Source of the DNA: an uncultured Granulosicoccus sp.
Lineage (GTDB): Bacteria > Pseudomonadota > Gammaproteobacteria > Granulosicoccales > Granulosicoccaceae
Assembly (NCBI GenBank): GCA_937924505.1
Contig: CALDSR010000057.1
Span: forward strand, 1 to 64,000
Reading direction: 5' to 3'
DNA: 64,000 bases
Shown here: in pieces, positions 1-9,211 of the stretch
How the letters are laid out: every line of letters begins with the position of its first letter
Numbering within the stretch: position 1 is the stretch's first letter
Program-made: the position numbers and the translations under genes
The notes under the pieces: generated by a model
The model's input: only the letters and a program-made list of their open reading frames with translations
Told to the model about the DNA's origin: nothing
Databases searched by the model: none

Positions 1-1911
1 AGCGAAGAGCGCTACGCCGATGGACCGACGATCCCCTACAGCTACACCGCCATCGGTCCGCGCACCAGTGCGACCGACAGTGACGGCACGTACAGCTACG
101 TCTACGACAACCGGGATCGACTGACTCGAGAGACCAAGGCCAATGGCTGGGCACTGAGCTACGACTATGACGAGTCAGGCAACCGCACCAGTCTCACCAC
201 CGAAGTCGATGGCATTAACACCGCCGTGACCTACAGCTTCGATGCCCTGAACCGCATGGCAACGGTCACCGATGCGGATAATCGAACGACGGCCTACACG
301 TATGACGAGAACGGTAACCAGACCAGAATTGATCAGGCGAACGGCACGACCTCGACAACAACGTTCGATGCGCTGAACCGGATCACTGACATTCTGCACA
401 CCGGCACCGCGAACGAGACGCTGCTGGGTCTGACCTATACCCTGGACCCGACAGGCCGACGGATGCAGATCGATGAGACGAGCGGCAGAACGAGTGTCTA
501 CACCTATGACGAACTGTATCGTTTGACCGGCGACACGATCACCGATCCGATCAACGGAGACCACACGGCGAGTTACAGCTATGACGCGGTGGGTAATCGC
601 ACCGGTGAGACGATCAACGGGATCTCGATGAGCTACACGGTTGATGACAACGATCGGCTGATAAACCGAGGCGCCACGAATTACACGTTTGACGACAATG
701 GAAATACGTTGACTGAGAATGATGGCATTACGATCACGACCTCGACGTATGACAGTCGAAACAGATTGGTGGGTTCTGATGCGGGTGGGGTTGTGATTTC
801 GATGGGGTATGACCCGGAGGGGCTCAGGATTGACAAGACCGTTGACGGTGAGGTGACCGATTATCTGGTGGATTCCAATAGAGCCTACGGGCAGGTGCTG
901 CGAGAAATTAGCGAAACTGGTGATTTGAGTTATACCTTTGGAAATGATCTTGTGGGACTCGGCGTAGGGACGGAGAACTACATCTACAACTCAGATGCAT
1001 TGGGAAGTACTCGATTGCTTTTAGATGCTTCTGGCAGTGTCGCAGATGAAGTAAGTTATGATTCCTGGGGTAACGTGCTTGCCGGCAGCGCTGTTGATAA
1101 AAATAGGTTTCTGTACACTGGCGAGCAGTTTGATGTTGAGCTAGGGAAGACCTATTTAAGGGCGAGATATTACGACTCAGGTACTGGGCGATTTTCTCAG
1201 CAGGATAGGTGGCCCGGATTAAACAGAGAACCTCTTTCGCTGAACAAGTTTGCGTACGCGAATGGTAATCCGGCCAATATGACTGATCCGAGCGGGATGT
1301 TTTCTCTTGGTTCAGCGATGGGGGCCCTTAACACGGCGAGTAATCTTGCAACGGTGGCGAGTATCACTCTGGATTCGCTAGGAATATCCGGTGGTGAGTC
1401 TATGAATGAGAATGATTCATCTGAGTCCCTTTGGGATATATTAATGGCCTACGTTATGTCAGGGGTGAATAGTAATGTAGGTACGGAAGCAGCAATAACG
1501 GGAGCGGTGTTCGCCGCATCAGTCGGTTCAACTGAGAAGCATCACACTATTCCTATATATGTGTGTGGTGCATTCAATCAGAATTACTCGAATGTGAGTG
1601 TGATAGATCATAGAGAGATCCATGCCAAGCTATATTTGTATTCAACAGCGGTTAATGTTGCCGGAAAATCGCTTGACTTGATATTTAAAAGGCCGAGATC
1701 CAGAAGTAAAAGAACTCCGATCCAAAGGCTTGCGCGAACAGTTGCTGGAAGAACGGCGATTTCTATTGGCCTTGAACGGTTTTATCGACTCGATGATTAT
1801 TGGAACATTGGTTCACCGACAATTGGTTCAGTATTCACGATTGAGGCACCAAAATTTGTGAAAAAAAGATCAAATTCATCTTACGATCAAAAATGTCAAA
1901 GAAAGGGATAG
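1..1911 (+). CDS. RHS/YD-repeat polymorphic toxin, 3' part, with candidate HNH-like nuclease tip
   Basis: The reading frame is already open at base 1, so the N-terminus lies outside the window; about 636 residues are visible. The first ~300 residues are YD repeats (YSFDALNRM, YTYDENGNQ, YDSRNRLVG). They lead into the RHS-associated core around residues 325-432, with YDSWGN, RARYYDSGTGRFSQQD and NPANMTDPSG. After this conserved end comes a ~200-residue variable tip. It contains EKHHTIP near residue 512, followed by two spaced histidines (IDHREIHAKLY), a layout reminiscent of His-Me-finger/HNH toxin tips; the nuclease call is an inference. The RHS shell normally encloses the tip until delivery. 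Base composition turns AT-rich toward the tip. The immunity candidate follows directly. Confidence 0.85.
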   Translation, partial: SEERYADGPTIPYSYTAIGPRTSATDSDGTYSYVYDNRDRLTRETKANGWALSYDYDESGNRTSLTTEVDGINTAVTYSFDALNRMATVTDADNRTTAYTYDENGNQTRIDQANGTTSTTTFDALNRITDILHTGTANETLLGLTYTLDPTGRRMQIDETSGRTSVYTYDELYRLTGDTITDPINGDHTASYSYDAVGNRTGETINGISMSYTVDDNDRLINRGATNYTFDDNGNTLTENDGITITTSTYDSRNRLVGSDAGGVVISMGYDPEGLRIDKTVDGEVTDYLVDSNRAYGQVLREISETGDLSYTFGNDLVGLGVGTENYIYNSDALGSTRLLLDASGSVADEVSYDSWGNVLAGSAVDKNRFLYTGEQFDVELGKTYLRARYYDSGTGRFSQQDRWPGLNREPLSLNKFAYANGNPANMTDPSGMFSLGSAMGALNTASNLATVASITLDSLGISGGESMNENDSSESLWDILMAYVMSGVNSNVGTEAAITGAVFAASVGSTEKHHTIPIYVCGAFNQNYSNVSVIDHREIHAKLYLYSTAVNVAGKSLDLIFKRPRSRSKRTPIQRLARTVAGRTAISIGLERFYRLDDYWNIGSPTIGSVFTIEAPKFVKKRSNSSYDQKCQRKG

Positions 1912-1916
1912 TAGGG

Positions 1917-2264
1917 ATGGCAGATCTAATTCGAGCCGCGACTCTTGAGCAGCAGAATTTACTTAGTATGCTCAAAAAATTAGGTCATTCTGAGTTGTCG
2001 AAATTAAATATTATTGATTTTGAAGAATTCGTCAAACCGGAATTTAAATCCCTAATTAGTATTTCGAGAAAATTTGGAGCAAACAAAGAGGTAAAAATCG
2101 AAGTAGTGGTTGATGGTGGCGTTGACATAAACTACCAGAGTATTTTTGACGAAGTAAATTCCGGTGAGTATTTTATTGAATCGTCCAATTTTACAGACGG
2201 GTTCGATTTATTTCCCGATGGGACGGTAGCGGTGATGCATCCGGAGAATTTTGATGATGATTAG
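1917..2264 (+). CDS. candidate immunity protein for the upstream RHS tip
   Basis: A small acidic protein of 115 residues, directly downstream of the RHS tip, with no signal peptide or membrane segment. An earlier in-frame ATG at 1893 would overlap the RHS stop by 19 bp, but it has no ribosome binding site. The ATG at 1917 has AAAGGG at 1902-1907, nine bases upstream, and is preferred. I do not recognise the family. Position, size, acidity and low GC are what is expected of a cytoplasmic immunity protein for a nuclease-type polymorphic toxin. That role is inferred from context only. Confidence 0.6.
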   Translation: MADLIRAATLEQQNLLSMLKKLGHSELSKLNIIDFEEFVKPEFKSLISISRKFGANKEVKIEVVVDGGVDINYQSIFDEVNSGEYFIESSNFTDGFDLFPDGTVAVMHPENFDDD

Positions 2265-2802
2265 TAGCCAAGACCGCGTCGGGTCGGACTGAAAGAAGAA
2301 TCGATGGAAATTTAAGGGGGGCATATTTCCCGGCCTTCAAGGCCGAAAATCTTGAGCGCCAGCACAGGGTAATACCCCGTGCCTTCAGGTCGGGGTAGTT
2401 CATTTGGGTCTGTCTTGATCAGCTCGTAGTAGACCGATGAAAGGTGTTTCTGCCCATGCGAGACGGTCGCGAAAGTCCGAAATAGAGTGCTCAGCGACTA
2501 ATTGGATTGTTCAGCCGTGTGTTAATTGAAACTGATTTGCCGGACAGGGTATCGAATTGGTCAGTTTTGTTCGCGCGATTGCCGATTTAGTCTATGCGAC
2601 TACGTGGAGCTGGCACATATGGTGTATCGCGGTTTTGACAGAGGTAATACCGAAGACTTGAGCAAGCGGTGAGCGTAACTGCTGCTTCAATGCCATTTAG
2701 GCAGGCGTGACTCCTTACGCCTTATCGACGATCAAGGGCTTGTATTTTCGTCTCCTCGTGTATTCGATCGTGTCTTTCTTCCTAGAATATTTCGCCAAAA
2801 GT
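2265..2802. other. gene-free spacer between first toxin module and XRE gene
   Basis: About 540 bases with no convincing gene. Short open frames on either strand (for example 2707-2922) have no recognisable product and run into the XRE gene. The only structured part is the hairpin pair at 2321-2403. Confidence 0.5.
2321..2403 (-). repeat. IS200/IS605-end-like hairpin remnant
   Basis: Read on the minus strand, this stretch starts with ACTACCCCGACCTGAAGG, then CACGGGGTATTACCC, and ends in a second perfect hairpin (CGGCCTT/AAGGCCG, 2333-2347). Paired CCCCGACC.../...GGGGT hairpins of this type are common at the ends of IS200/IS605-family (OrfB/TnpB) elements. No transposase or TnpB frame is present nearby, so this is at most a remnant end or a solo palindrome-bearing unit. 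The assignment rests on memory of such ends, not on an alignment. Confidence 0.3.
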
Positions 2803-3225
2803 CTAATCGTCGGATGTAAACAAAATGAGCGCTTGAGCTACCCGACTATTCTGGACTGGCCAATGCCCCAATTCGACCTTCCGAAGAGTTCCAGGATCGA
2901 TCTGCATCACGCGAGCAGCTGACTTCTGCGACAGTCCTCTGTGGAGGCGAGTAATTCTGATTCGATCGCAGATATCAGATGCGGATTGAACCGGGCAGTA
3001 CCCCAGAAATTCCATGATGCCAGGGTAGTGTTGAGCTTCTGGTTCACGCCGGTTTTTCTCCCAACCCATTAATGACTCTGGGCAAACTCCAAGTCCCAAA
3101 GCAACTTCTTTTTGTTCTAGGGAGCGATCAAGTCGCGCAGCTAGTAGGTGATCACCCAACGATGAAATATGTTGCGGATAGCCTCTAGGCTTCCGTAAGG
3201 CGTTGAATTTACAGGGTTGCAACAA
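2803..3225 (-). CDS. XRE-type double helix-turn-helix protein, copy 1
   Basis: A 140-residue predicted DNA-binding protein with two consecutive HTH-like stretches. The first (about 22-75) runs from GDHLLAARLDRSLEQKEVA through GWEKNRREPE to IMEFLGYCP. The second (about 85-125) is DRIRITRLHRGLSQKSAARV...LRKVELG. The N-terminal KPRGYP and FLGY motifs are typical of small XRE-type proteins found in integrated islands. It is a close paralogue of the gene at 10477-10896. The start is uncertain: only TTG codons open the frame and I see no good ribosome binding site. It points back toward the first RHS module and may regulate it, but no target is visible. Confidence 0.7.
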   Translation of the reverse strand: MLQPCKFNALRKPRGYPQHISSLGDHLLAARLDRSLEQKEVALGLGVCPESLMGWEKNRREPEAQHYPGIMEFLGYCPVQSASDICDRIRITRLHRGLSQKSAARVMQIDPGTLRKVELGHWPVQNSRVAQALILFTSDD

Positions 3226-3238
3226 GGCAACACAACTA
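2815..3238. repeat. ~425-bp direct repeat, copy 1 (XRE gene)
   Basis: This stretch is roughly 80% identical by eye to 10490-10912 and in the same orientation. Similarity ends sharply just past GCAACACAACTATGTC on the right. On the left it fades at the 3' end of the XRE gene. The two copies bracket the whole split RHS module. Confidence 0.75.
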
Positions 3239-3726
3239 TGTCTGTGGAGATACTCGGGTGATCGAAATCGTGAGTGTTTTTATAACGACTTATCGAGATG
3301 GCTGTCGCTAATTAGAGGCGCTGTCTCTTTATGGATTAATAAAGAATTTACATTTACTCACGCATAACTTCTATACGTCGACGACTAACCTGTGAGAATG
3401 TATAGGTATTACGGGTACGAATGAGTCTCAAGAACGAGTCTCGCAACATGTCTAGTCGAGATCGCATCATGAAGATTGGTCGCTTTGCACACAAGCAATT
3501 GTTTTCTCTCTGCTTTCTATCAGTCTGGCAGCAGATTCGCGAAAAGTCTGACCGTTTCTTTCATTGACGCGAGGGCTGAGGTCGCGGCGTCGGCGCCCAA
3601 AATGAATCTGCTAACTCAGGCAATTATGTATCTAATCTGTGAGTTGCCCGTGGTCAAGTCATGTATATCCCTGAGTCAAAAGCGGCTGTTTAGGCGCAGC
3701 TGAATCGAAAACCGATAAGAGCTGGA
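3239..3726. other. non-coding spacer upstream of the large RHS gene
   Basis: About 490 bases with no supportable gene; the 75-codon frame at 3476-3703 has no recognisable features. Its first ~25 bases (TGTGGAGATACTCGGGTGATCG) resemble the comM fragment bases at the same place beside repeat copy 2 (TTGTGGGTATCTGATCG). They may be a decayed scrap of the same target sequence. The promoter of the RHS gene must lie here, but I cannot place it confidently. Confidence 0.4.
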
Positions 3727-6700
3727 TTGAAAATTGTGAAAACTATAAAAGCGTTAACCTGGATGTTCGGCGTTCTGTTTGTCGGCTCAGCTTCTGCACA
3801 GCAGATGTGTGGAGCAACTCAAGTGGGTTCATTCTGGGATGATGATGTATTGAATTTTAGTGACATTGAAGCATGCGATGGTCAATCGTATAAGACCACA
3901 CGTAACGGGCTCGGGATCGAGCGATATTGCGTGACGGAAACTGGGCCGAATGGTCAGGTTGGTTGTCCTATTTTTCCTGACTCATTCCGGGTTGGCATTA
4001 CTTATGTGTTTGGCACTGGAAGAACTGAATTGAACTGTATTTATGATCGAACACTGGATAGCCCGTGTGCGGTCGGTGAGTTTCAAGGGAACGAATGTAT
4101 AATTGACAATACATTTGCTTGCCGAAAATCTATCGAAGAATGTACGCTAGTCGGAAACCCAATAGACTATAAGTACGGTGTAAAGCACGAGAGCAAACTA
4201 GATTATTCGAGTGGTGGTGAGTTTCCGCTTACCATATTGCGTCGCTACAGAAGTGATGCAAGTTTAACTGAGGCGTGGAAGTTCAATTTCTCAGGCGTAG
4301 ACGATAGGGAGTTGTTCTTTCCAGGAGACGGAGAGCCCGGTACAGTTATAGCAGTAAAGAGCGCTGACGGATCGGTGGAAGTGTTTGAGTCATTTACGTC
4401 TGACTCAGACGTCGTTGCCACGTTCGAGCCGATTACGAATGGGTGGCGCTATATAAGTGCAAATGATCAGGTGCAGGAGTTCGATTTGCTCGGCCGCCTC
4501 GTGTACATCGAAAATATCGAAGGTCAATCTATAAGCTACGTTTATGATGAGCTTTCAGTCAGTGTCACTGATGACTTTGGCAGGTCACTGGTCGTAACGA
4601 ATAATATTCTGGGTCAACCCGTCGCTGTCCGTCTCCCGAACGGGCAATCAATAACCTATTCCTATTCCTCCGCTGGGCTACTCGAGTTTGTGAATTATCC
4701 GGATGGCAGCTCATTACAATACCACTACGACGAAAATCGGTTATCTGGAATAACGGACGAGAGAGGCGTTCGATATGCAAATTTTGCCTATGATTCTTCT
4801 GGAAAAGCTGTTTTAACTGAGCATATAGGCGGTGTCGGTCAGTACACCTTTTCGTATGATCAATCAGTCAGTACGGTGACGAATCCACTAGGGAAAGTTA
4901 CCGAACACGAATTCATTGAGATTCAAGGAGCACCAAAGAGAAGTCGAACTGGGAGGCTTGCGAGTGAGCATTGTGGAGCGTCCGCATCATCTTACGATTA
5001 CGATGGAAGAGGATTTGTAGCAAGTGAAATCGACTGGCAGGGTAACAGGCGTGAATACCTGCGGGACAGTCGAGGATTGTCTACACAGACGATCTTCGCA
5101 GAGGGTACCCCGGAACAGCAAGTACTATCAACGCAGTGGCATGGCCAGTATCGCATTCCAGAAGTTATTACCGAACCAGGCAGGCAAACAACGTACACAT
5201 TCACGCCGTACGAGAATCCAAACTACACCAAGAAAACAGTAAGTGATCTCAATACGGGGGAATTCAGAGAATGGTCGTATACCTACAACGACTTTGGTCA
5301 ATTGACGTTCGTCGATGGTCCGCGCGACGATGTCACAGATCAAACATCGATTGCTTACTATGACTGTGATTTTGGTGCCGAATGTGGGCAGGTGCAATCT
5401 GTGACAAATGGGCTTGGCCATACCGTTACGTATGATAGTTACGATGAGCACGGCTATCCGACGCAATTCACTGATGCGAACGGTATCGTAACGACAATGA
5501 CCTATGATCTTCGGCAAAGATTGGCATCGACTGCAATAGACGGTTTCACAACTATCATTGACTACGACCCAACCGGAGAAGTAAGTCGAGTCACACAGCC
5601 TGATGGCACCTACCTGGCGTTTGTCAGGGACGATGCCAATAGACTAATCGGCACGTCGGATGGTCAAGGTAATCGTATCGAATGGACGTTAGACAACGCG
5701 GGGAATCGAGTTGCGGAGCGGTTTGTCGATCCGGCCGGACAAATACGCAAAAGCCTACAGTATCAGTACGATGAGCTGAGCCGAATGCGCGGCATGGTCT
5801 ATGCGCATGGTGGCGTCTATAGCTACGAGTTTGATGCCAATGGCAATCAAATTAAGCAGGTAGATCCAAGTAGTCGAGAAAGCCGTGCACAGTTTGATGC
5901 GCTTGATCGGATTATTAAGGACATTGACGCAATATCAGGCGAGACAACGTATAGCTACGACGCTCGCGACAATTTAATCAGCGTGACTGATCCTGAAGGG
6001 ATAGTTACTGCCTACCAATACAGCGGTTTCGATGAACTACAGTTAGAAAACAGTGCAGATTCCGGTACGACGAATTTTGTGTACGACAAGGCCGGTAATA
6101 TTCAACAGAAAACTGATGCACGTGGTGTGACCGCTACATTTGAATACGATGCGCTTAACCGACTGACGAGTATTGCGTACCCGGATAGTAGTGAGAATGT
6201 TAGCTATGAATACGATCAAGGGATAAATGGTGTAGGTCGGTTGACACGTATCAGCGATGTCAGTGGGTCCACTGAGTATGCGTACGATGGAAGAGGGAAT
6301 ATCACGCAGGTGATTCAAATCGTAAGTGGTCAGACGTATACGTTGAGTTACCGCTACAACGGAGCAAATCGTCTCACGGGCATGACGTATCCTGATGGGC
6401 GGGATGTGAGCATTACCTATGATAGTAGCGGCCGTGTGTTGGCAATGTCTGGTGTCAGTGATGCGGAATCTGAGGTATTGGCAACAGATATTGAACGACT
6501 TCCCTTTGGTCCAATTGTATCAATGACGATGGGTAACGGGATTGAGCGTACTCGGACTTATGACCAAGACTATCGAGTGACCAACCTTGAGGACGGTTCA
6601 ATACTTTCTCGGAATTACGGGTACAGCCCAGTAAACAATATTATTGCGATAACCGACGGTGTTACGCCTGCAGCCAGTCAGTTTTTCGATTATGACAATC

Positions 6701-8397
6701 TTGATCGGTTAACGTTTGCTACCGGCGACTATGGCGAGCAGACCTTCACCTATGACGGTGTAGGAAACCGTCTGTCGCTGTTGGATGAAGCATCGGGTGG
6801 AAGTAACGCAAGTGCCTATGTGTATGAACCTGCCAGTCATCGCCTGAGCAGTATAGTTGGGGGGCGCATTTTTACTTATGATGCTGCAGGTAATTCGTTG
6901 AACAACGGAGAGGCTACGTTTACGTACAGTGATCGCAACCGAATGAATAGCGTCTTGGTGGACGGTGTGACGACTACCTACCTTCATAACGCATTGGGCC
7001 AACGAGTCAGCAAGGCTCGGGGCGATGTGGTCACCCACTATATCTATGATCTCGGTGGTCGATTGATTGCGGAAGCAGATGGTAGTAGCGGTTTGGTGCA
7101 GGTGGCGTATGCCTATCTTGACGGTGAGCCTTTGGTGATGTGGCGTGATGATTCGGCTGAACCGACAACACCTGGAGTCGTGATACCGACGAACCCGATT
7201 GACACAGTTTCAACAAGTGGCCCAAGTTTTATGTGGGACGCGGATCCAACTGCAGACGAATATCAGGTCATTGTGCATGACCGATTCCTCAACGAACGCG
7301 TATTGAACGAGCGTTATTTCGCCTCAGACGTGTGTGTGAATGATGTGTGTACGATCACGCCAGACGTCGCATTGAATTTCAGTGTCAATCATTTCTGGCG
7401 CATCCGCGGCCGAAATGCACAAGGCTGGGGCGAGTGGACCGATCCGATCCGGTTTGATTATCTGGATGATATTCCAGATCCAGTTACACCAAATGCGCCG
7501 ATCAGTTCGACAGATTTGGCATCACCTGTATTCGAGTGGCAGGATGTCGGCAACGCGCTTGAGTATCAGGTACTGATCTACGATCGTTTTTTGCAGACGC
7601 AAGTATTCAATGATCGTGTGAACTCTGTAGATGTGTGTAGCGCGAGCACGTGTACCCTGATTCCACAAGGCGTCACTCTAAACTACAGTCCAAATCACTT
7701 CTGGCGAGTCCGCGCGAGAAACTCCGGTGGTTGGAGTCAGTGGACGGATCCAATTCGGTTTGATTATGTTGATGCTATACCCGAACCCATATCCTCAGTT
7801 TCTCCGATTGGAGACATTACGACGTCAGAGCCCAGCTACGTGTGGCAAGACGTTGGTAATGCCATTGAGTACCAGGTGCTAATCCACGATCGGTTCCTGC
7901 GGGAGACCGTCTTTAATGAACGACTATTAGCGTCCGAGGTCTGCAGTGCAGGTAACTGTTCGAACACGCCGCAGGGCATTGCTCTCAATTTCAGCGCCAA
8001 TCATTTTTGGCGTATTCGGGCAAGAAATTCAGGCGGGTGGAATGAGTGGAGTGATCCGATCCGTTTCAACTATCTCGATATCCCTCCAGCAGCTCCAGCG
8101 GCAATTGGACCGACCGGCACGCTCACTACTGCAAATCCTATGTACGAGTGGACACCGGAAGATAATGCTCTGGAGTATCAACTGATCATTCGCGATCAAG
8201 TCTTACAGACAATTATCTACAACGAACGACATGTAGGTTCAGAGGTGTGTAGTGAGACGGTGTGCGGTGTAACGCCGACCACTGCGACGCTATCAGATGG
8301 AAACAATCACTTCTGGAGAGTGCGGGGAATGAACTCTGGTGGTTGGGGTGAATGGATGTCTGTACAGAGGTTCAATGTTGACACAGGAGGTCGGTGA
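3727..8397 (+). CDS. secreted RHS/YD-repeat shell protein with four C-terminal tandem modules
   Basis: A 1556-residue protein with an N-terminal signal peptide (MKIVKTIKALTWMFGVLFVG..ASA). A cysteine-containing region comes first. A DUF6531-like start of the RHS fold (around 150-190, YGVKHESKLDYSSGGEFPL) follows, then some 900 residues of YD repeats ending YIYDLGGRLIAEADG near 1110. It lacks the usual RHS core and toxin tip. Instead it ends with four ~102-residue modules (about 1147-1556). The start is TTG with AAGAG five bases upstream; a GTG nine bases on is the alternative. The next gene starts one base after its stop behind a strong ribosome binding site and supplies the missing core, so the two chains probably form one split toxin. 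Export via the Sec pathway is inferred from the signal peptide. Confidence 0.88.
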   Translation: MKIVKTIKALTWMFGVLFVGSASAQQMCGATQVGSFWDDDVLNFSDIEACDGQSYKTTRNGLGIERYCVTETGPNGQVGCPIFPDSFRVGITYVFGTGRTELNCIYDRTLDSPCAVGEFQGNECIIDNTFACRKSIEECTLVGNPIDYKYGVKHESKLDYSSGGEFPLTILRRYRSDASLTEAWKFNFSGVDDRELFFPGDGEPGTVIAVKSADGSVEVFESFTSDSDVVATFEPITNGWRYISANDQVQEFDLLGRLVYIENIEGQSISYVYDELSVSVTDDFGRSLVVTNNILGQPVAVRLPNGQSITYSYSSAGLLEFVNYPDGSSLQYHYDENRLSGITDERGVRYANFAYDSSGKAVLTEHIGGVGQYTFSYDQSVSTVTNPLGKVTEHEFIEIQGAPKRSRTGRLASEHCGASASSYDYDGRGFVASEIDWQGNRREYLRDSRGLSTQTIFAEGTPEQQVLSTQWHGQYRIPEVITEPGRQTTYTFTPYENPNYTKKTVSDLNTGEFREWSYTYNDFGQLTFVDGPRDDVTDQTSIAYYDCDFGAECGQVQSVTNGLGHTVTYDSYDEHGYPTQFTDANGIVTTMTYDLRQRLASTAIDGFTTIIDYDPTGEVSRVTQPDGTYLAFVRDDANRLIGTSDGQGNRIEWTLDNAGNRVAERFVDPAGQIRKSLQYQYDELSRMRGMVYAHGGVYSYEFDANGNQIKQVDPSSRESRAQFDALDRIIKDIDAISGETTYSYDARDNLISVTDPEGIVTAYQYSGFDELQLENSADSGTTNFVYDKAGNIQQKTDARGVTATFEYDALNRLTSIAYPDSSENVSYEYDQGINGVGRLTRISDVSGSTEYAYDGRGNITQVIQIVSGQTYTLSYRYNGANRLTGMTYPDGRDVSITYDSSGRVLAMSGVSDAESEVLATDIERLPFGPIVSMTMGNGIERTRTYDQDYRVTNLEDGSILSRNYGYSPVNNIIAITDGVTPAASQFFDYDNLDRLTFATGDYGEQTFTYDGVGNRLSLLDEASGGSNASAYVYEPASHRLSSIVGGRIFTYDAAGNSLNNGEATFTYSDRNRMNSVLVDGVTTTYLHNALGQRVSKARGDVVTHYIYDLGGRLIAEADGSSGLVQVAYAYLDGEPLVMWRDDSAEPTTPGVVIPTNPIDTVSTSGPSFMWDADPTADEYQVIVHDRFLNERVLNERYFASDVCVNDVCTITPDVALNFSVNHFWRIRGRNAQGWGEWTDPIRFDYLDDIPDPVTPNAPISSTDLASPVFEWQDVGNALEYQVLIYDRFLQTQVFNDRVNSVDVCSASTCTLIPQGVTLNYSPNHFWRVRARNSGGWSQWTDPIRFDYVDAIPEPISSVSPIGDITTSEPSYVWQDVGNAIEYQVLIHDRFLRETVFNERLLASEVCSAGNCSNTPQGIALNFSANHFWRIRARNSGGWNEWSDPIRFNYLDIPPAAPAAIGPTGTLTTANPMYEWTPEDNALEYQLIIRDQVLQTIIYNERHVGSEVCSETVCGVTPTTATLSDGNNHFWRVRGMNSGGWGEWMSVQRFNVDTGGR
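7165..8394 (+). repeat. four tandem ~306-bp modules inside the RHS shell gene
   Basis: The modules begin at 7165, 7471, 7777 and 8080. Each encodes EYQ(V/L)(I/L)I.D, a pair of cysteines about six residues apart (for example VCVNDVC, VCSASTC), and then NHFWR(I/V)R..N..GW..W. The layout resembles a fibronectin-type or carbohydrate-binding beta-sandwich with one disulfide per module. The two cysteines are kept in all four copies, consistent with an extracytoplasmic location. The DNA copies have diverged, so this is an old internal duplication. Confidence 0.85.
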
Positions 8398-8398
8398 A

Positions 8399-9211
8399 AT
8401 GGGGCGATTAACTAAAGGGCTAGCGCTCGCAGTAGCTTTGCCATTTGCTGCTGTGCCTTTTCAATCTCTTAAGGCTGCAACGTACTTCTATCATAACGAC
8501 CACCTGGGTACACCGCAGGTGCTCACTGATCAGAATCAGCAAGTGGTGTGGCAGGGCAGTCAAGAGCCGTTCGGCGAAAATACCCCTTCGACGAGTTTAG
8601 TAAATCAGAACATACGATTTCCTGGTCAGTATTTTGATGAGGAAACTGGGATGCATTACAACTACTTCAGGACTTATGACACGACCTTGGGGCGATTTAG
8701 TCAAAGTGATCCCATTGGCTTGCAAGGGGGATTAAATAGGTTTATTTACGGCAACAACGATGCGATTTCAAGAAATGATCCTCTTGGCTTGTTTGATGTA
8801 GGCGGAAATCAAATCGAAATCGGGGATAGAAGTGGATACAGGTTTAAAGTAACGTTTTACGATAAAGCGGCATCTAGATTTGCACGAGATTACGGCAGGT
8901 TAAAATTTCAAAGAATTGATGCATTGGCTTTTTTGTTTAAGTCGTTCAGCAATAAAACTGGGGTAAGTGATCTTCCTAAATCTGATAGAGGGGTTTGTGA
9001 TGTCTTTGACGTAAAAGCCAGGGAGGTCTTTGAAGAAATGTTTGGTAACAGCGACACTCGGGTAGATTCGAGCCAGTTGCTAGAATTTATTCTAAAGTTG
9101 GAGACAATGGAAGATTACCCAAGTACTTCGTATCCTGAAGCTGCTGATTTCGTGCGAAAGGCGGAAGATAGGGCCTTTCCGAGTCCAAGATCTATAGCGA
9201 GAGGACTATGA
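8399..9211 (+). CDS. secreted stand-alone RHS core with C-terminal variable tip
   Basis: A 270-residue protein. ATG at 8399 is chosen because AGGAGGT lies at 8384-8390 and the N-terminus is then a clear signal peptide (GLALAVALPFAAVPF..LKA). The frame is open further upstream into the previous gene, but without such signals. Mature residues ~27-131 are a complete RHS-associated core: YFYHNDHLGTPQVLTD, GMHYNYFRTYD..LGRFSQSDPIGL, YGNNDAISRNDPLGLF. The last ~139 residues are a lysine/arginine-containing tip I do not recognise. In ordinary RHS proteins this core is the C-terminal part of the YD chain; here it is a separate polypeptide with its own export signal. Confidence 0.85.
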   Translation: MGRLTKGLALAVALPFAAVPFQSLKAATYFYHNDHLGTPQVLTDQNQQVVWQGSQEPFGENTPSTSLVNQNIRFPGQYFDEETGMHYNYFRTYDTTLGRFSQSDPIGLQGGLNRFIYGNNDAISRNDPLGLFDVGGNQIEIGDRSGYRFKVTFYDKAASRFARDYGRLKFQRIDALAFLFKSFSNKTGVSDLPKSDRGVCDVFDVKAREVFEEMFGNSDTRVDSSQLLEFILKLETMEDYPSTSYPEAADFVRKAEDRAFPSPRSIARGL

